Positions 1-8,790 of a DNA stretch of 32,752 nucleotides are shown piece after piece. The translations under genes were made by a program, and so were the position numbers. Position 1 is the stretch's first letter. Each line of letters starts with the position of its first letter. The notes below the pieces were generated by a model, which saw nothing but the letters and a program-made list of their open reading frames with translations, did no database searches and had not been told where the DNA came from. The DNA is from Deltaproteobacteria bacterium (GTDB lineage Bacteria; Desulfobacterota; Binatia; UBA12015), in NCBI GenBank assembly GCA_016874715.1, contig VGTK01000051.1:1-32752 (forward strand), read 5' to 3'.

Positions 1-1257
1 CGCCGCTGGCTCGTGCTCGCGCCGCGTGGCACGCAGCCGACGCCGGTCGCGCGCCGGGTCGCGCGCATCGCGCTCGAGCTCGCGCGTGCAGGCGAGCGCG
101 TGACCGTCGCCGGCACCGGACTCCCGTTCGGCGCGTCAGACGCCGGCGACGCGACCGCGGCTCGTGACGTCGAGCTGATCGCGCCCGGTACGGACGCGTT
201 CCTGCGCTGGATGGAGGGGCGCGACGAGAGCCTGCGCGTGCTGCTCGCGACGACGCACTCGTCGGACGTCGAGGTCGCGACGCTGGCGCGCGAGCGCGGC
301 GCGCGGGTGGTGCTCGACGCGGGTGAGGCCGCGAGCGGCGTCGTCGTCGCGGAGGACGCGCTCGCCGCCGCATGGGCGACCAGCGACGACGTCATCGCGC
401 CCGCCCCACTCGCGCTTCCCGCATCGGGCGGTGCCGCGGCCCGTGCCGGCGCGGTTCACGTGCTGCCCGACGCCGCGCCGATCGCCGCGCGGCTGATCGC
501 GCTCGCGAGCCCGCCGACGGTGTCGGTCGTCGTGCTCTGCCACAACAACGCCGACATCATCGCCAGCTGCGTCGAGTCGCTGGTCGCCTGTCGGGGGCGC
601 CTCGACTACGAGATCGCGATCGTCGACAACGCGAGCAGCGACGGCTCGTGGGAGTGGCTCGCGGAGCGCGCGCAGCACGGCGACGTGAAGGCGCTGCGCA
701 ACGAGCGCAACGGCTGCTCGTCCGGACGGAACCTCGGCGTGCGCGTCACGCGCGGCGAGATCGTGGTCTTCCTCGACAGCGACCAGCGCGCGCTGCACCC
801 CGGCTGGCTCGATCCAGCGCTCGATGCGCTGCGCGAGCACGCGTCGATCGGCGCCATCGCGTGGAACGCCGGCTGGTTCCACCCCGGCTCGGGCGGCGGC
901 ACGATCGTCGACGACCTCCCGGAGCGCGGCATGAGCGGAGGGCACGCCGGGCGCTCCTTCCGCACCGACGTCGCGTTTCTGGCGACCTCCGGCTTCGCGG
1001 TGCCGCGCTCGGTGCTGGCGCGCACCCAGGGCTTCGACGAGTTCTACGACCCGACGTGCTTCGAGGACACCGACATCTCGTTCCAGATCAAGGCGCTCGG
1101 CTACGAGCTCGCCTACTGCCCGCACATCGCGATCGACCACCGCCCGCACGCGACGACCGGCGCGCTGCGCGAGTACTCCGACCTCTTCAAGCGCAACGAG
1201 GCCTACTTCCTCGACAAGTGGAAGCAGCACCCGGAGTGGTTCTTCGACGTGCGGTGA
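1..1257 (+). CDS. Family 2 glycosyltransferase, 5' end outside window
   Basis: The frame is open from base 1, so the start lies upstream and the gene is 5'-partial. About 170 N-terminal residues look like a Rossmann-type half of a GT-B enzyme (a WLVLAP strand, then ARIALELARAGERVTVAG). A GT-A/GT2 domain follows: the VSVVVLCHNN nucleotide-binding strand, VDNASSDGS, a metal-binding FLDSDQ in the DXD position, and a late FEDTDISFQIKALGY segment typical of GT2 enzymes. GT2 enzymes transfer a sugar from a nucleotide-activated donor to a glycan or lipid acceptor at the cytoplasmic membrane face; the sugar cannot be read from sequence. The methyltransferase gene follows after 7 bases, which suggests one transcript and a role in surface polysaccharide or protein glycan synthesis. 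Confidence 0.85.
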   Translation, partial: RRWLVLAPRGTQPTPVARRVARIALELARAGERVTVAGTGLPFGASDAGDATAARDVELIAPGTDAFLRWMEGRDESLRVLLATTHSSDVEVATLARERGARVVLDAGEAASGVVVAEDALAAAWATSDDVIAPAPLALPASGGAAARAGAVHVLPDAAPIAARLIALASPPTVSVVVLCHNNADIIASCVESLVACRGRLDYEIAIVDNASSDGSWEWLAERAQHGDVKALRNERNGCSSGRNLGVRVTRGEIVVFLDSDQRALHPGWLDPALDALREHASIGAIAWNAGWFHPGSGGGTIVDDLPERGMSGGHAGRSFRTDVAFLATSGFAVPRSVLARTQGFDEFYDPTCFEDTDISFQIKALGYELAYCPHIAIDHRPHATTGALREYSDLFKRNEAYFLDKWKQHPEWFFDVR

Positions 1258-1264
1258 CACGCGC

Positions 1265-2122
1265 GTGCGGCGGGGGTCGTGCGTGACGCGCCGGCCGCCA
1301 CGTGCGCCGGTCGGGGACGCTCCGCCGCCGAGCACCTGGCGCGATCGCAAGGTGCCCGGCTACTGGCAGCCCGGCTCCGGCGGCGACCTCGCGTCGCACG
1401 AGGCGCGCGTGCGCTTCGTCGACGCGGCGATGCGCCACTGGATCGCGACCCATCCGGGCGACGAGCACGCCGCGCGCTCGCACCCGCACGACGTCGTGCG
1501 GCTCGCGACGACCATCGCCTGGCTCGGCGACCTCGATCCGCGCGGGCGCAAGATCCTCGAGCTGGGCGGCCACGGCGTCGCCTCGTTCGTCCTCGAGCAG
1601 GCGTTCCCCGACAACGACTGGGTGCGCGACGACACCGATCTGCGACAGCCGCTGCCGTTCCCCGACGCGTGCTTCGACCTGGTGCTCGCGATGGAGGTCA
1701 TCGAGCACGTCGCCGACCCGGAGTACGCGCACGCCACGCGGCTGTCGGGAATGCGGCACTGCCTGCGGCAGATCCACCGCGTCCTGCGCGTCCATGGAAC
1801 GTTGTTTCTGACCACACCCAACGCGTGCAGCCTGCTGGTGCTCGACCGGGCGCTGCGCAGCGAGCCGCCGTGGCAGTACCCGTTCCACTTCCGTGAGCTG
1901 ACGCCGCGCGAGCTGCAGATCCTGGTCGAGCAGGCGGGCCTGCACGTCCGCCGCTGCGGCACGGAGTACGTCTGGTCGCGGCCGGAGCAGACGCCGGCAC
2001 TGCTGCGCTTCCTGCGCGACGAGGGCCTCGACGCGGACGAGCGTGGCGACGACACGTTTCTGATCGCGGAGCGACGCGACACGCCGCCGGTGCCGCGCGG
2101 GACGCTGGACCTGCCGGTGTAG
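1265..2122 (+). CDS. Class I SAM-dependent methyltransferase
   Basis: A 285-residue protein with a Rossmann methyltransferase core. Motif I is KILELGGHGVAS, a slightly unusual glycine loop. A PFPDACFDLVLAMEVIEHV segment matches the Methyltransf_11/23 pattern, and a post-motif strand reads GTLFLTTPNA. Class I enzymes of this type use S-adenosylmethionine; in glycan loci they often methylate sugars or quinone-like acceptors, so a sugar substrate is an inference from context. The GTG start lies 7 bases after the glycosyltransferase stop; an in-frame GTG at 1283 is an alternative, because the first 25 residues are Arg/Pro-rich and probably not part of the fold. The stop is 5 bases before the next gene, which supports a three-gene operon. 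Confidence 0.8.
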   Translation: MRRGSCVTRRPPRAPVGDAPPPSTWRDRKVPGYWQPGSGGDLASHEARVRFVDAAMRHWIATHPGDEHAARSHPHDVVRLATTIAWLGDLDPRGRKILELGGHGVASFVLEQAFPDNDWVRDDTDLRQPLPFPDACFDLVLAMEVIEHVADPEYAHATRLSGMRHCLRQIHRVLRVHGTLFLTTPNACSLLVLDRALRSEPPWQYPFHFRELTPRELQILVEQAGLHVRRCGTEYVWSRPEQTPALLRFLRDEGLDADERGDDTFLIAERRDTPPVPRGTLDLPV

Positions 2123-2127
2123 GGCCG

Positions 2128-3651
2128 ATGTTTCCGCTGAAGACGTTTGGGCCTCGGGCGGAGCACGCGGTTGTCGCGTTCGCACGCGAAAACGCTAGAT
2201 TGCCTGTGCTTTCGATGGCAGTCGGGATTCTCGCGTACGGCTATGCCCTCGTCGATCCGGCGCTGAATCTCGATGAGCAGATTGCCCCCGCCTTCGGCAC
2301 GCTGGGTCGCGCGAATGCGTGGAATCTCGGGATCTTCCGCTGGGGCACGGTGATCTTCAACTACGCGGTGCTCGGGCCCGCGAACTTGCATGTGCTCCGC
2401 CCGATACTCGCCTTGGGGGTGCTCTCAATTGCGGCGACCGTCTATGCCCGGCTGCTGCCGACCAGTTGCGTCGCTCGCGCGTTCTTCTGCGTCACATTTG
2501 TGACCTTACCGACCTTCGCCCACGCGATGGCGTTCTCATTCCAGTCGGTCGAGTTTGCACTCGCGATCCTGCTGTTCGTGTTGGGGCTAAAGAGCTTCGT
2601 CGCGGCCACGTCGGGCCCACTCGTAGACGGAGCAGGTCTCGTAAAGACGCTCGTTCTCTGGGTGCTCGCGTCATCGTTTTATCAGGACTACGGCGTGATT
2701 CTCGCTGCGTCGCTGTGCTGGGCTTTCTTCGCCGTTGCGGCCGGGAAGCGCACGATGCTGCCGCGCCGAGCGATGGCCTTCGTGGCGGTCCTCGCGGTGT
2801 CCGTCATGTTGAACGTCATCATCGCATGGACGCTCGTTTGGCTCGCGGGAGTTTCTCGGCCGACGTACCTGACGGGCCGGTTCGGTGCCGCGACACTCGG
2901 TGCTCGCATCTCGGCGCTGCTGCGCGGCGCTGCCAGTCTGTACTTCTCCGGTGACGCTCCGGGTCGGTTGTCGCTCGGCGTGACGGCAGTCTCACTGCCG
3001 CTTCTGGGGCTGTTTGTCCGGGGCTCCGTGGTGCGCCGCGTAGGCCTTGCGCTGCTCGGGGCGGCGGTCTGTCTTGCTCCGATTGCGTACGGCCTGGGTT
3101 CGATCCCGCCGCTGCGGGCGACGTCCGGACTCTTGTTCGTCGTCGCCGGGACCGCGGCGTTCGCGGTCGAGCGCAGCCCGCAGCCGATCTCGTTCTTCGT
3201 CAAGTGCGCCGTGCTCTATCTGTTGCTGCAGAACGCCGCCGCGGTGAACGATGTGTTTCGCTATGAGAGCCTCGCGTGGGAAGCGGACAAGATGCTCGCA
3301 ATCGAACTCGCCGCGCGGATTCACGAGGTCGCTCCCGACGCCCACGATGGCAGTGCCGTGCGGGTGCTGTTCGCGGGATCGTACCGGCGTCAGCTGGCGT
3401 CCGAGCTGCCGGGTCAGGACTCGTGGGTCGGCGCGTTCGATACGTGGGGAGAGAACAAGACCGAGCGTCGGCGGCGTGCGTTGAATGCGGCCGGATTCCC
3501 CGCGTTCCAGCTCGCGACGGAGAAGGACTACCGGACCGCGCTGCCGATTCTCGAGCGCATCCCGGCGTGGCCGGATCCGCGCTCGGTCCTTCGCGACGGA
3601 GATGTGGTGATCGTCAAGCTCGGGCCCCTCAACGGATTCGGCCGGCTGTGA
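2128..3651 (+). CDS. Polytopic membrane protein, GtrII-like glucosyltransferase
   Basis: A 507-residue protein with roughly ten hydrophobic segments between residues 25 and 390, then a soluble C-terminal domain of about 120 residues. The N-terminal pattern (LVDPALNLDEQIAPAFG, then a GR-like segment and W..GIFRWGT) resembles GtrII-type (Glucos_trans_II) membrane glucosyltransferases. Those enzymes move glucose from a polyprenyl carrier to O-antigen in the periplasm. The assignment rests on topology and loose motif resemblance, so it is moderate. The gene sits 5 bases after the methyltransferase. Its codon use differs from its neighbours: many codons end in A or T (for example gaaaacgctaga and tttcgctatgag), against almost exclusive G/C third positions nearby. 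That suggests recent acquisition or replacement, which is common for O-antigen genes. Confidence 0.68.
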   Translation: MFPLKTFGPRAEHAVVAFARENARLPVLSMAVGILAYGYALVDPALNLDEQIAPAFGTLGRANAWNLGIFRWGTVIFNYAVLGPANLHVLRPILALGVLSIAATVYARLLPTSCVARAFFCVTFVTLPTFAHAMAFSFQSVEFALAILLFVLGLKSFVAATSGPLVDGAGLVKTLVLWVLASSFYQDYGVILAASLCWAFFAVAAGKRTMLPRRAMAFVAVLAVSVMLNVIIAWTLVWLAGVSRPTYLTGRFGAATLGARISALLRGAASLYFSGDAPGRLSLGVTAVSLPLLGLFVRGSVVRRVGLALLGAAVCLAPIAYGLGSIPPLRATSGLLFVVAGTAAFAVERSPQPISFFVKCAVLYLLLQNAAAVNDVFRYESLAWEADKMLAIELAARIHEVAPDAHDGSAVRVLFAGSYRRQLASELPGQDSWVGAFDTWGENKTERRRRALNAAGFPAFQLATEKDYRTALPILERIPAWPDPRSVLRDGDVVIVKLGPLNGFGRL

Positions 3652-3670
3652 CCATCGCGGCTTGATGGTC
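3650..3670 (+). terminator. Short hairpin after the glycan operon
   Basis: A perfect 7-bp inverted repeat (GACCATC / GATGGTC) with a 7-base loop overlaps the stop codon of the membrane protein gene. There is no T-run after it, so intrinsic termination is possible but weakly supported. Confidence 0.3.
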
Positions 3671-3689
3671 GGATCGAGGCTCGTCTAAC

Positions 3690-5699
3690 GTGTCGCGGAT
3701 GATCTCGAGCGAGCACGGCGAAGATGGCGTTGCATGGGCTGCGTCGATGCCCGCGAACTTCGCCGTGGTGGTGCTCCTGATGGTTCTCGCCGGCTGTTGT
3801 CGGGAGCCGGCTTCCCCCTTGGCCCCACCGCCGGTGCCTTCCCCCGTCGAGCCGCGCTTCTCGGACGTCTCCGAGGCCGCCGGCATCGCGCGCGTCTCGC
3901 AGGCCTACGACGCCACCGTCGGCGACCACGACGGCGACGGCGACCTCGACGTCTTCGTCGGCGGGCACGGCATGCCGGCGGCGCTGTTCCGCAACGACAG
4001 CACCGGCAAGTTCGCCGACGTCGTCACGGAGTCGGGCATCGCGACCGAGGGCGACAAGCACGGCGCGGGCTGGGGCGACTTCGACGGCGATGGACGGCTC
4101 GACCTCTACGTCCCGGTCGGCGCCAACCGCGGCCACGAGAAGGCGAAGAAGAACCACCTCTACCGGAACCTCGGCGACGGCCGCTTCGCCGACGTCGCGA
4201 CCGAGGCCGGCGTGACCGATCCCGCGGGACGCTCACGCTCGGTCGCGTGGCTCGACGCGAACCTCGACGGCCGCCTCGACCTGCTGGTGTCGAACCTGCT
4301 GACGCCGAACCGGCTCTTCCTGAACGACGGCGACGGGACGTTCACCGACGCCAGCGAGGCGTTCGGCGTGGCGCAGCCCGCGGCGGTACACGTCGCGTGG
4401 GGCGACCTGGACGGCGACCGCGCGCCCGATCTGATCTACGCCGGCACGCCGCAGGGGCTGCGCGTGCTGAGGAACGACGGCGGCCGGCGCTTCGTCGATC
4501 GCACCGGCGACGCCGGGCTCGAGAACCTCGGCCACTCGATCAAGGGCATGACGCTCGGCGACGTGGACGGCGACGGCGACCTCGACGTCTACCTCGGCTA
4601 CGGCGTCGACTTCACCGACGCGGTGCTGGTCCGCGACGACGGCCGCACCAGCTTCGCGATCCTGCCCGGCCCGAAGCCGGCCGGCTTCGACTTCGAGACG
4701 CCGGCGCGCGACGACGCGGCACCCTCCTTCGAGGTGCTCGAGAACGGCTACCCGCTCGACGCAAAGCAGATCTGGTGCGGCCCGGACGTGCAGCCGCCCG
4801 GGGCCGGCTTCGCGTGTGCCGCGAAGGACGCCGCGAGCGACGGCGTGCCGCAGCGCGCGGGCTTCCTCGTCTGGCGCGATCCGGAGAGCGTCGAGCGCGC
4901 CGCGTCCGACGAGCCGGTGTGGCGCTGGCACGTGCGCTGGAACGTCCCGGGCGACCACCAGATCACCGGTCACGCGCGCGGCCTCGTGAACCCGCAGCCC
5001 GCGGACATGACGCATCATCCGGAAGCCGGCGGCGCGCTGTGGCTCAACGACGGACACGGAAGCTTCTCGCGCGCGACGAGCAGCGGACTCGACCACGCGG
5101 CGAACTGCCAGCTCGTGCAGCTCGCCGACGCGAACGGCGACGGCACGCTCGACCTCTACGTCGTCGACAGCGGCATCGACGGCCGCGGCGGGCGCAACGT
5201 ACTCTTCCTCGGCCGCGGCGACGCGACCTTCGTGCGCGCCAGCGAGCGGGCCGGCGCCGGACCCGACTCCGGCGGCGGCCGCGGCTCGGGCGCGCACTTC
5301 CTCGACGCCGATGGCGACGGCCGCCTCGACCTGTTCCTCACCAACGGCTGGGGGTTGCCGCCGTTCGACATGGGGCCGTACCACCTGCTGCGCAACGACA
5401 CGGAGCCGCGCGGCGCGTGGCTCGCGGTCGAGCTCGAGGGAGCGCGCTCGAACCGCTCGGGCCTCGGCGCCTGGATCGAGGTCGAAGCGTGCGGCCGGCG
5501 GCAGACGCGCTTCCAGAACGGGCTCGCGAGCGGCTACTCGCAGTCGCTCGTGCCGGCACACTTCGGGCTCGGTGCCTGCCCCGATGCGGCGACGGTCCGC
5601 GTGCGCTGGCCGTCGGGCGTGGACCAGACGGTCGAGAAGGTTGCGACCTCGCGCGCGCTGCGCGTGCGCGAGCCGGCTGCCGTGGAAGAAGAGGGCTGA
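3690..5699 (+). CDS. FG-GAP/VCBS repeat lipoprotein with ASPIC/UnbV C-terminus
   Basis: A 669-residue exported protein of the CRTAC1-like family. At least seven calcium-binding DxDxDGxxD-type motifs (GDHDGDGDLDV, GDFDGDGRLDLYV, GDVDGDGDLDVYL, LDADGDGRLDLFL and others) point to an FG-GAP beta-propeller. The last 100 residues match ASPIC/UnbV (GAWLAVELEG, NGLASGYSQS, VRVRWPSGVDQ). A lipobox-like LMVLAGC near residue 31 suggests a lipid anchor. The start is uncertain: GTG 3690 gives a long polar n-region, while ATG 3747 places the hydrophobic stretch right after the start; neither has a clear Shine-Dalgarno sequence. Proteins of this type act outside the cell in binding or adhesion; no enzymatic role can be assigned. 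The sulfatase gene starts 5 bases after the stop, so the two are probably co-transcribed. Confidence 0.85.
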   Translation: MSRMISSEHGEDGVAWAASMPANFAVVVLLMVLAGCCREPASPLAPPPVPSPVEPRFSDVSEAAGIARVSQAYDATVGDHDGDGDLDVFVGGHGMPAALFRNDSTGKFADVVTESGIATEGDKHGAGWGDFDGDGRLDLYVPVGANRGHEKAKKNHLYRNLGDGRFADVATEAGVTDPAGRSRSVAWLDANLDGRLDLLVSNLLTPNRLFLNDGDGTFTDASEAFGVAQPAAVHVAWGDLDGDRAPDLIYAGTPQGLRVLRNDGGRRFVDRTGDAGLENLGHSIKGMTLGDVDGDGDLDVYLGYGVDFTDAVLVRDDGRTSFAILPGPKPAGFDFETPARDDAAPSFEVLENGYPLDAKQIWCGPDVQPPGAGFACAAKDAASDGVPQRAGFLVWRDPESVERAASDEPVWRWHVRWNVPGDHQITGHARGLVNPQPADMTHHPEAGGALWLNDGHGSFSRATSSGLDHAANCQLVQLADANGDGTLDLYVVDSGIDGRGGRNVLFLGRGDATFVRASERAGAGPDSGGGRGSGAHFLDADGDGRLDLFLTNGWGLPPFDMGPYHLLRNDTEPRGAWLAVELEGARSNRSGLGAWIEVEACGRRQTRFQNGLASGYSQSLVPAHFGLGACPDAATVRVRWPSGVDQTVEKVATSRALRVREPAAVEEEG

Positions 5700-5704
5700 G
5701 GGCG

Positions 5705-7072
5705 ATGCGGCTCGGCGGACATCGGCTGGCTCTGCTCGCGGCGCTCGTCGTCGTCGCGATCGTCGTCCTCGCGCGCGCGCCCGGGCGCAGCGATCGCCGC
5801 GCGCCCGACGGTCCGTGGTCGTCCGACCCGACGGTGCCGCGCGACGTCGTGCTGATCGTGCTCGACACGCTGCGCGCCGACCACCTGAAGATGTACGGCT
5901 ACGCGCGCGACACGGCGCCCCACCTCGCGGCGTTCGCGCGCCAGGCCGTCAAGTACCGGCACGCGATCGCGCCCGGCACGTGGACCGTGCCGTCGCACGC
6001 GACCATGTTCACCGGGCTCTGGCCGTCGGTGCACGGCGCGGAGCGCACCGAGGGCGAGCGCGTCACCGCGCGGCCGATGCGTCCCGAGGTCCGGACGCTC
6101 GCCGAGGTCCTCGGCGAGAGCGGCTTCCACCCCGCCGCGTTCGTCGGCAACTGGACGTTCGTCACGCCGAGCCTCGGCTTCGGGCGCGGCTTCCGCGAGC
6201 TCTTCGACGGCGCGGTGAGCCATCCGCCGGCGCTCGCCGGCGCGTTCGCCGGGTGGCTGCCGCCGCGCGACGACCGGCTGTTCGTGTTCGTCAACTTCCT
6301 CGACCCGCACGAGCCCTTCGAGCCGCCGCCGCCGCTCGACGATCTGTTCCCGCGCAAGCACGCGGAGCTCGGCACGTGGATCACCCGCGCGATCTACGCC
6401 GACAAGCGCCCCGTGACGAAGGAGCTCGTCGAGCACTTCACCTCGCAGTACGACGGCGAGATCGTGTTCGTGGACCGCTCGCTGGCGGCGCTGTTCGACG
6501 CGCTGAAGCGGGCCGGACGCTGGGACGACGCGCTGGTGGTCGTGACGTCCGACCACGGCGAGCTGTTCGGCGAGCACGGCCTCGGCGGCCACGTGCTGAT
6601 GCCGTTCGAGCCGCTGGTGCACGTGCCGCTGCTCGTCAAGTACCCGCACGGCCGGCGCGGCGGCGAGTTGGTCGAGCGCCGCGTCTCGACGCGCGCGCTG
6701 TTCGGTGAGATTCTCGGGGCGGCGGGCGTGGCGCAACCGCCGGGCGTGGACGCGCCGCGCCTCGACGAGCCGCACGACGTCTGGGTCGAGCACGTGAGCG
6801 AGAAGGGCGTCCGTCAGCGCGCCGGCTACGACGGCACGCTCAAGATCTTCCAGTACGTCGAGCCCGCCGGCGAGCGCCTGGAGGTCTTCGACCTCGCGAC
6901 GGATCCCGGCGAGGAGCGTCCGCTCGCGGAGCAGGGCGGCGACGCGGCGCGGGCGCTGCGCGAGCGCCTCGCGGCTTTCGCGACGCTGCCGCGCCCGGTC
7001 AACTCGCAGGCGGCGCCGCCGGTGGACCCGGTGCGCGAGGCGCAGCTGAAGCACCTGGGGTACGTGCGGTAG
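5705..7072 (+). CDS. Sulfatase-fold hydrolase with Thr at nucleophile site
   Basis: A 455-residue protein with an N-terminal membrane anchor or signal (residues 8-24) and a complete alkaline-phosphatase/sulfatase fold. Motifs are VVLIVLDTLRADHLKMYGY (metal-binding Asp54), TWTVPSHATMFTGLWPSVHG, FLDPHEPF and VVTSDHGELFGEHG. In classical sulfatases the second motif is C/S-x-P-S-R, whose Cys or Ser becomes formylglycine. Here the aligned residue is Thr94 (T-V-P-S-H), so formylglycine cannot form. Many bacterial relatives with this T-x-P-S-H form exist; Thr nucleophiles occur in phosphoethanolamine and phosphoglycerol transferases of the same superfamily. The substrate is unknown: a sulfate or phosphate ester, or a transfer reaction. 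It follows the FG-GAP gene by 5 bases, and its end overlaps the opposite-strand esterase gene by 74 bases. Confidence 0.85.
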   Translation: MRLGGHRLALLAALVVVAIVVLARAPGRSDRRAPDGPWSSDPTVPRDVVLIVLDTLRADHLKMYGYARDTAPHLAAFARQAVKYRHAIAPGTWTVPSHATMFTGLWPSVHGAERTEGERVTARPMRPEVRTLAEVLGESGFHPAAFVGNWTFVTPSLGFGRGFRELFDGAVSHPPALAGAFAGWLPPRDDRLFVFVNFLDPHEPFEPPPPLDDLFPRKHAELGTWITRAIYADKRPVTKELVEHFTSQYDGEIVFVDRSLAALFDALKRAGRWDDALVVVTSDHGELFGEHGLGGHVLMPFEPLVHVPLLVKYPHGRRGGELVERRVSTRALFGEILGAAGVAQPPGVDAPRLDEPHDVWVEHVSEKGVRQRAGYDGTLKIFQYVEPAGERLEVFDLATDPGEERPLAEQGGDAARALRERLAAFATLPRPVNSQAAPPVDPVREAQLKHLGYVR

Positions 7073-8747
7073 GCGCGGCCTCGCTGGCCGGTGCCGGCTC
7101 GTCGGCCCGCGTCGACGGGAGGACGAACGGCGCAGCGTCGCGACGCCCGTACGCGACGACCTCCGCCGCGCGCGCGAGTCGCCGTCCGACCTCGGCCTTG
7201 CGCTTCGGGTGGATGTCGCTCGCGTCGCCGAGGTCCAGCGTCGCGATGACCGCCGTCGCCGGCAGCGCCGCCGCCCTGGCCTGCGCCGCGCGCAGCGGAG
7301 CCCAGCTGCTCTCCCCCGGACCGTACGCCGGCAGCTGCACGACGAGGAACGGCAGCTCCGGCACGCCGAAGCTCGCGCGCCAGCCGGCGATCAGGGACGT
7401 CAGGCGCTCCGCGTACGTGTCGGCCCGCGCGACGTCGGCCTCGCCCTGGTACCAGAGCACGCCGCGCAGGCGCAGCGGTGCCAGCGGCGCCACCATCGCG
7501 TTGAACGCGTCGGCGCGGGCGCGCGGCGGCGGCGCGCTGATCGTGAAGCCCAGGGTCGTGACGGCGTCGCGCGCGAACGGCCGCTTGACGCTCCAGCCGC
7601 CCTGCTTCAAACCCTCGAGCGGGACCTCGTACGACGCCCACTCCGGGCCGGGAACGAAGACCTCCGAGGAGAAGAAGTCGCCGTCGGTGATCGACGCCTG
7701 CCCGAGCGTCAGGCGGAACTCGCCCTCGCCGCGGGCGCGGAACGCGAGGCGCCCGAAGCCGCTCAGGTCGATCGGGACCTTGCCTGCGCGGAGCGGCGTC
7801 GCCGCCGACGCCCAGGCGTCGGGATCGGCGAACTCGCCGGCGAAGCGTCCGCCGCGCGGCGCCCCCGCGAGCGCGCTCCAGCCAGCGATCGAGCCGGACT
7901 TCGCGTACGCGCGCCACGCGCCGCCGAGCCCGGCGCCGCCGTCCTCGAGCGCCACGGGCAGCGGCGCGCGCGCCGGGTCGCTCGGCACCAGCTGCAGGTC
8001 CGTGACCGACAGCGAGAACGAGACACCGCTCGCCGGGGCGCTGGCGGCGGTCGCGCCGGTGGCGGCGGACGGGTCCGGACGCCAGACCTCGATCGGCGTC
8101 GAGCCCCACGCCGCGACCACGAGCCCGACCGGGACGCCGAGGGTGGCCGTCAGGTCGCGACCGAAGAAGTACGCGACGGCGGAGAAGTCCGCGGCACTCT
8201 CCGGCGTGCAGACGCGCCACGCGCCGCCCAGGTCGCGCAGCGGTCCGCTCGACGCCGCGCGCTCCACGGTGAAGAAGCGCAGCCCGCGGCAGTCCTCGGC
8301 GGACGCCGGCGGCCCGCCGTCGCTCGCGGTGCGCACCGGCAGCGCCATGTTGGATTGACCGGCCGCGAGCCAGACGTCGCCGATCAGCACGTCGCGCACG
8401 ACGCGGGTCCCGTCGCCGCCGAGCGTCAGCTCGAACGGGCCGCCCGCGACGAGTCCGTCGCCGAGCGCGATCCGCCACGCGCCGTCCGCGGCCGCGACGC
8501 CCGAGGCGTGCGCGCCCGCGATCCGCGCGTCGATCGTTCTGCCCGGCGTCGCCGTGCCCCAGAGCACGGCGCGGCCGCGCTGCAGGACCATGTGGTCGCC
8601 GAGGATCGCGGGCAGCCGGATCTCGGCGCGCGCGGCGGTCGCGGCGGCGAGCGAGGCTGCGAGCGAGGCTGCGAGCGCGACGGTTGCCACGATCGGGAGC
8701 CGGGGACGTGGCCCGTGCCAAGCGATTCGCGATCCCGTCGACCGCAT
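6999..8747 (-). CDS. Exported sialate O-acetylesterase-type (SASA) esterase
   Basis: A 582-residue protein with a signal peptide (Ala-rich, cleavage near AARA/EIRL, about residue 41). It has the full SASA/SGNH signature: the N-terminal strand ILGDHMVLQRG, VLIGDVWLAAGQSNM with nucleophile Ser132, VLWYQGEADV, and a late DIHPKRKAEVGRRLA bearing the catalytic His. A long insert around residues 215-340 looks like a beta-rich carbohydrate-binding module. The family removes acetyl groups from sialic acid or plant and bacterial polysaccharides outside the cytoplasm. The C-terminal tail of about 50 residues is Ala/Pro/Arg-rich, looks disordered and overlaps the sulfatase end. It is downstream of vapBC on the same strand (43-base gap), but functionally fits better with the convergent sulfatase. 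Confidence 0.88.
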   Translation of the reverse strand: MRSTGSRIAWHGPRPRLPIVATVALAASLAASLAAATAARAEIRLPAILGDHMVLQRGRAVLWGTATPGRTIDARIAGAHASGVAAADGAWRIALGDGLVAGGPFELTLGGDGTRVVRDVLIGDVWLAAGQSNMALPVRTASDGGPPASAEDCRGLRFFTVERAASSGPLRDLGGAWRVCTPESAADFSAVAYFFGRDLTATLGVPVGLVVAAWGSTPIEVWRPDPSAATGATAASAPASGVSFSLSVTDLQLVPSDPARAPLPVALEDGGAGLGGAWRAYAKSGSIAGWSALAGAPRGGRFAGEFADPDAWASAATPLRAGKVPIDLSGFGRLAFRARGEGEFRLTLGQASITDGDFFSSEVFVPGPEWASYEVPLEGLKQGGWSVKRPFARDAVTTLGFTISAPPPRARADAFNAMVAPLAPLRLRGVLWYQGEADVARADTYAERLTSLIAGWRASFGVPELPFLVVQLPAYGPGESSWAPLRAAQARAAALPATAVIATLDLGDASDIHPKRKAEVGRRLARAAEVVAYGRRDAAPFVLPSTRADEPAPASEAAPTARTPGASAAPRAPGPPAAPPAS

Positions 8748-8790
8748 CAGGTGCCGGCTCCGGTGCTGCTCCGGGCTCGCGCTCCGACCA

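Noticed and set aside
3734..5704. Open frame continuing upstream of the sulfatase start
   Set aside because: Overlaps the FG-GAP gene in another frame and is Arg/Pro-rich; the real sulfatase start is ATG 5705, where the signal anchor begins.
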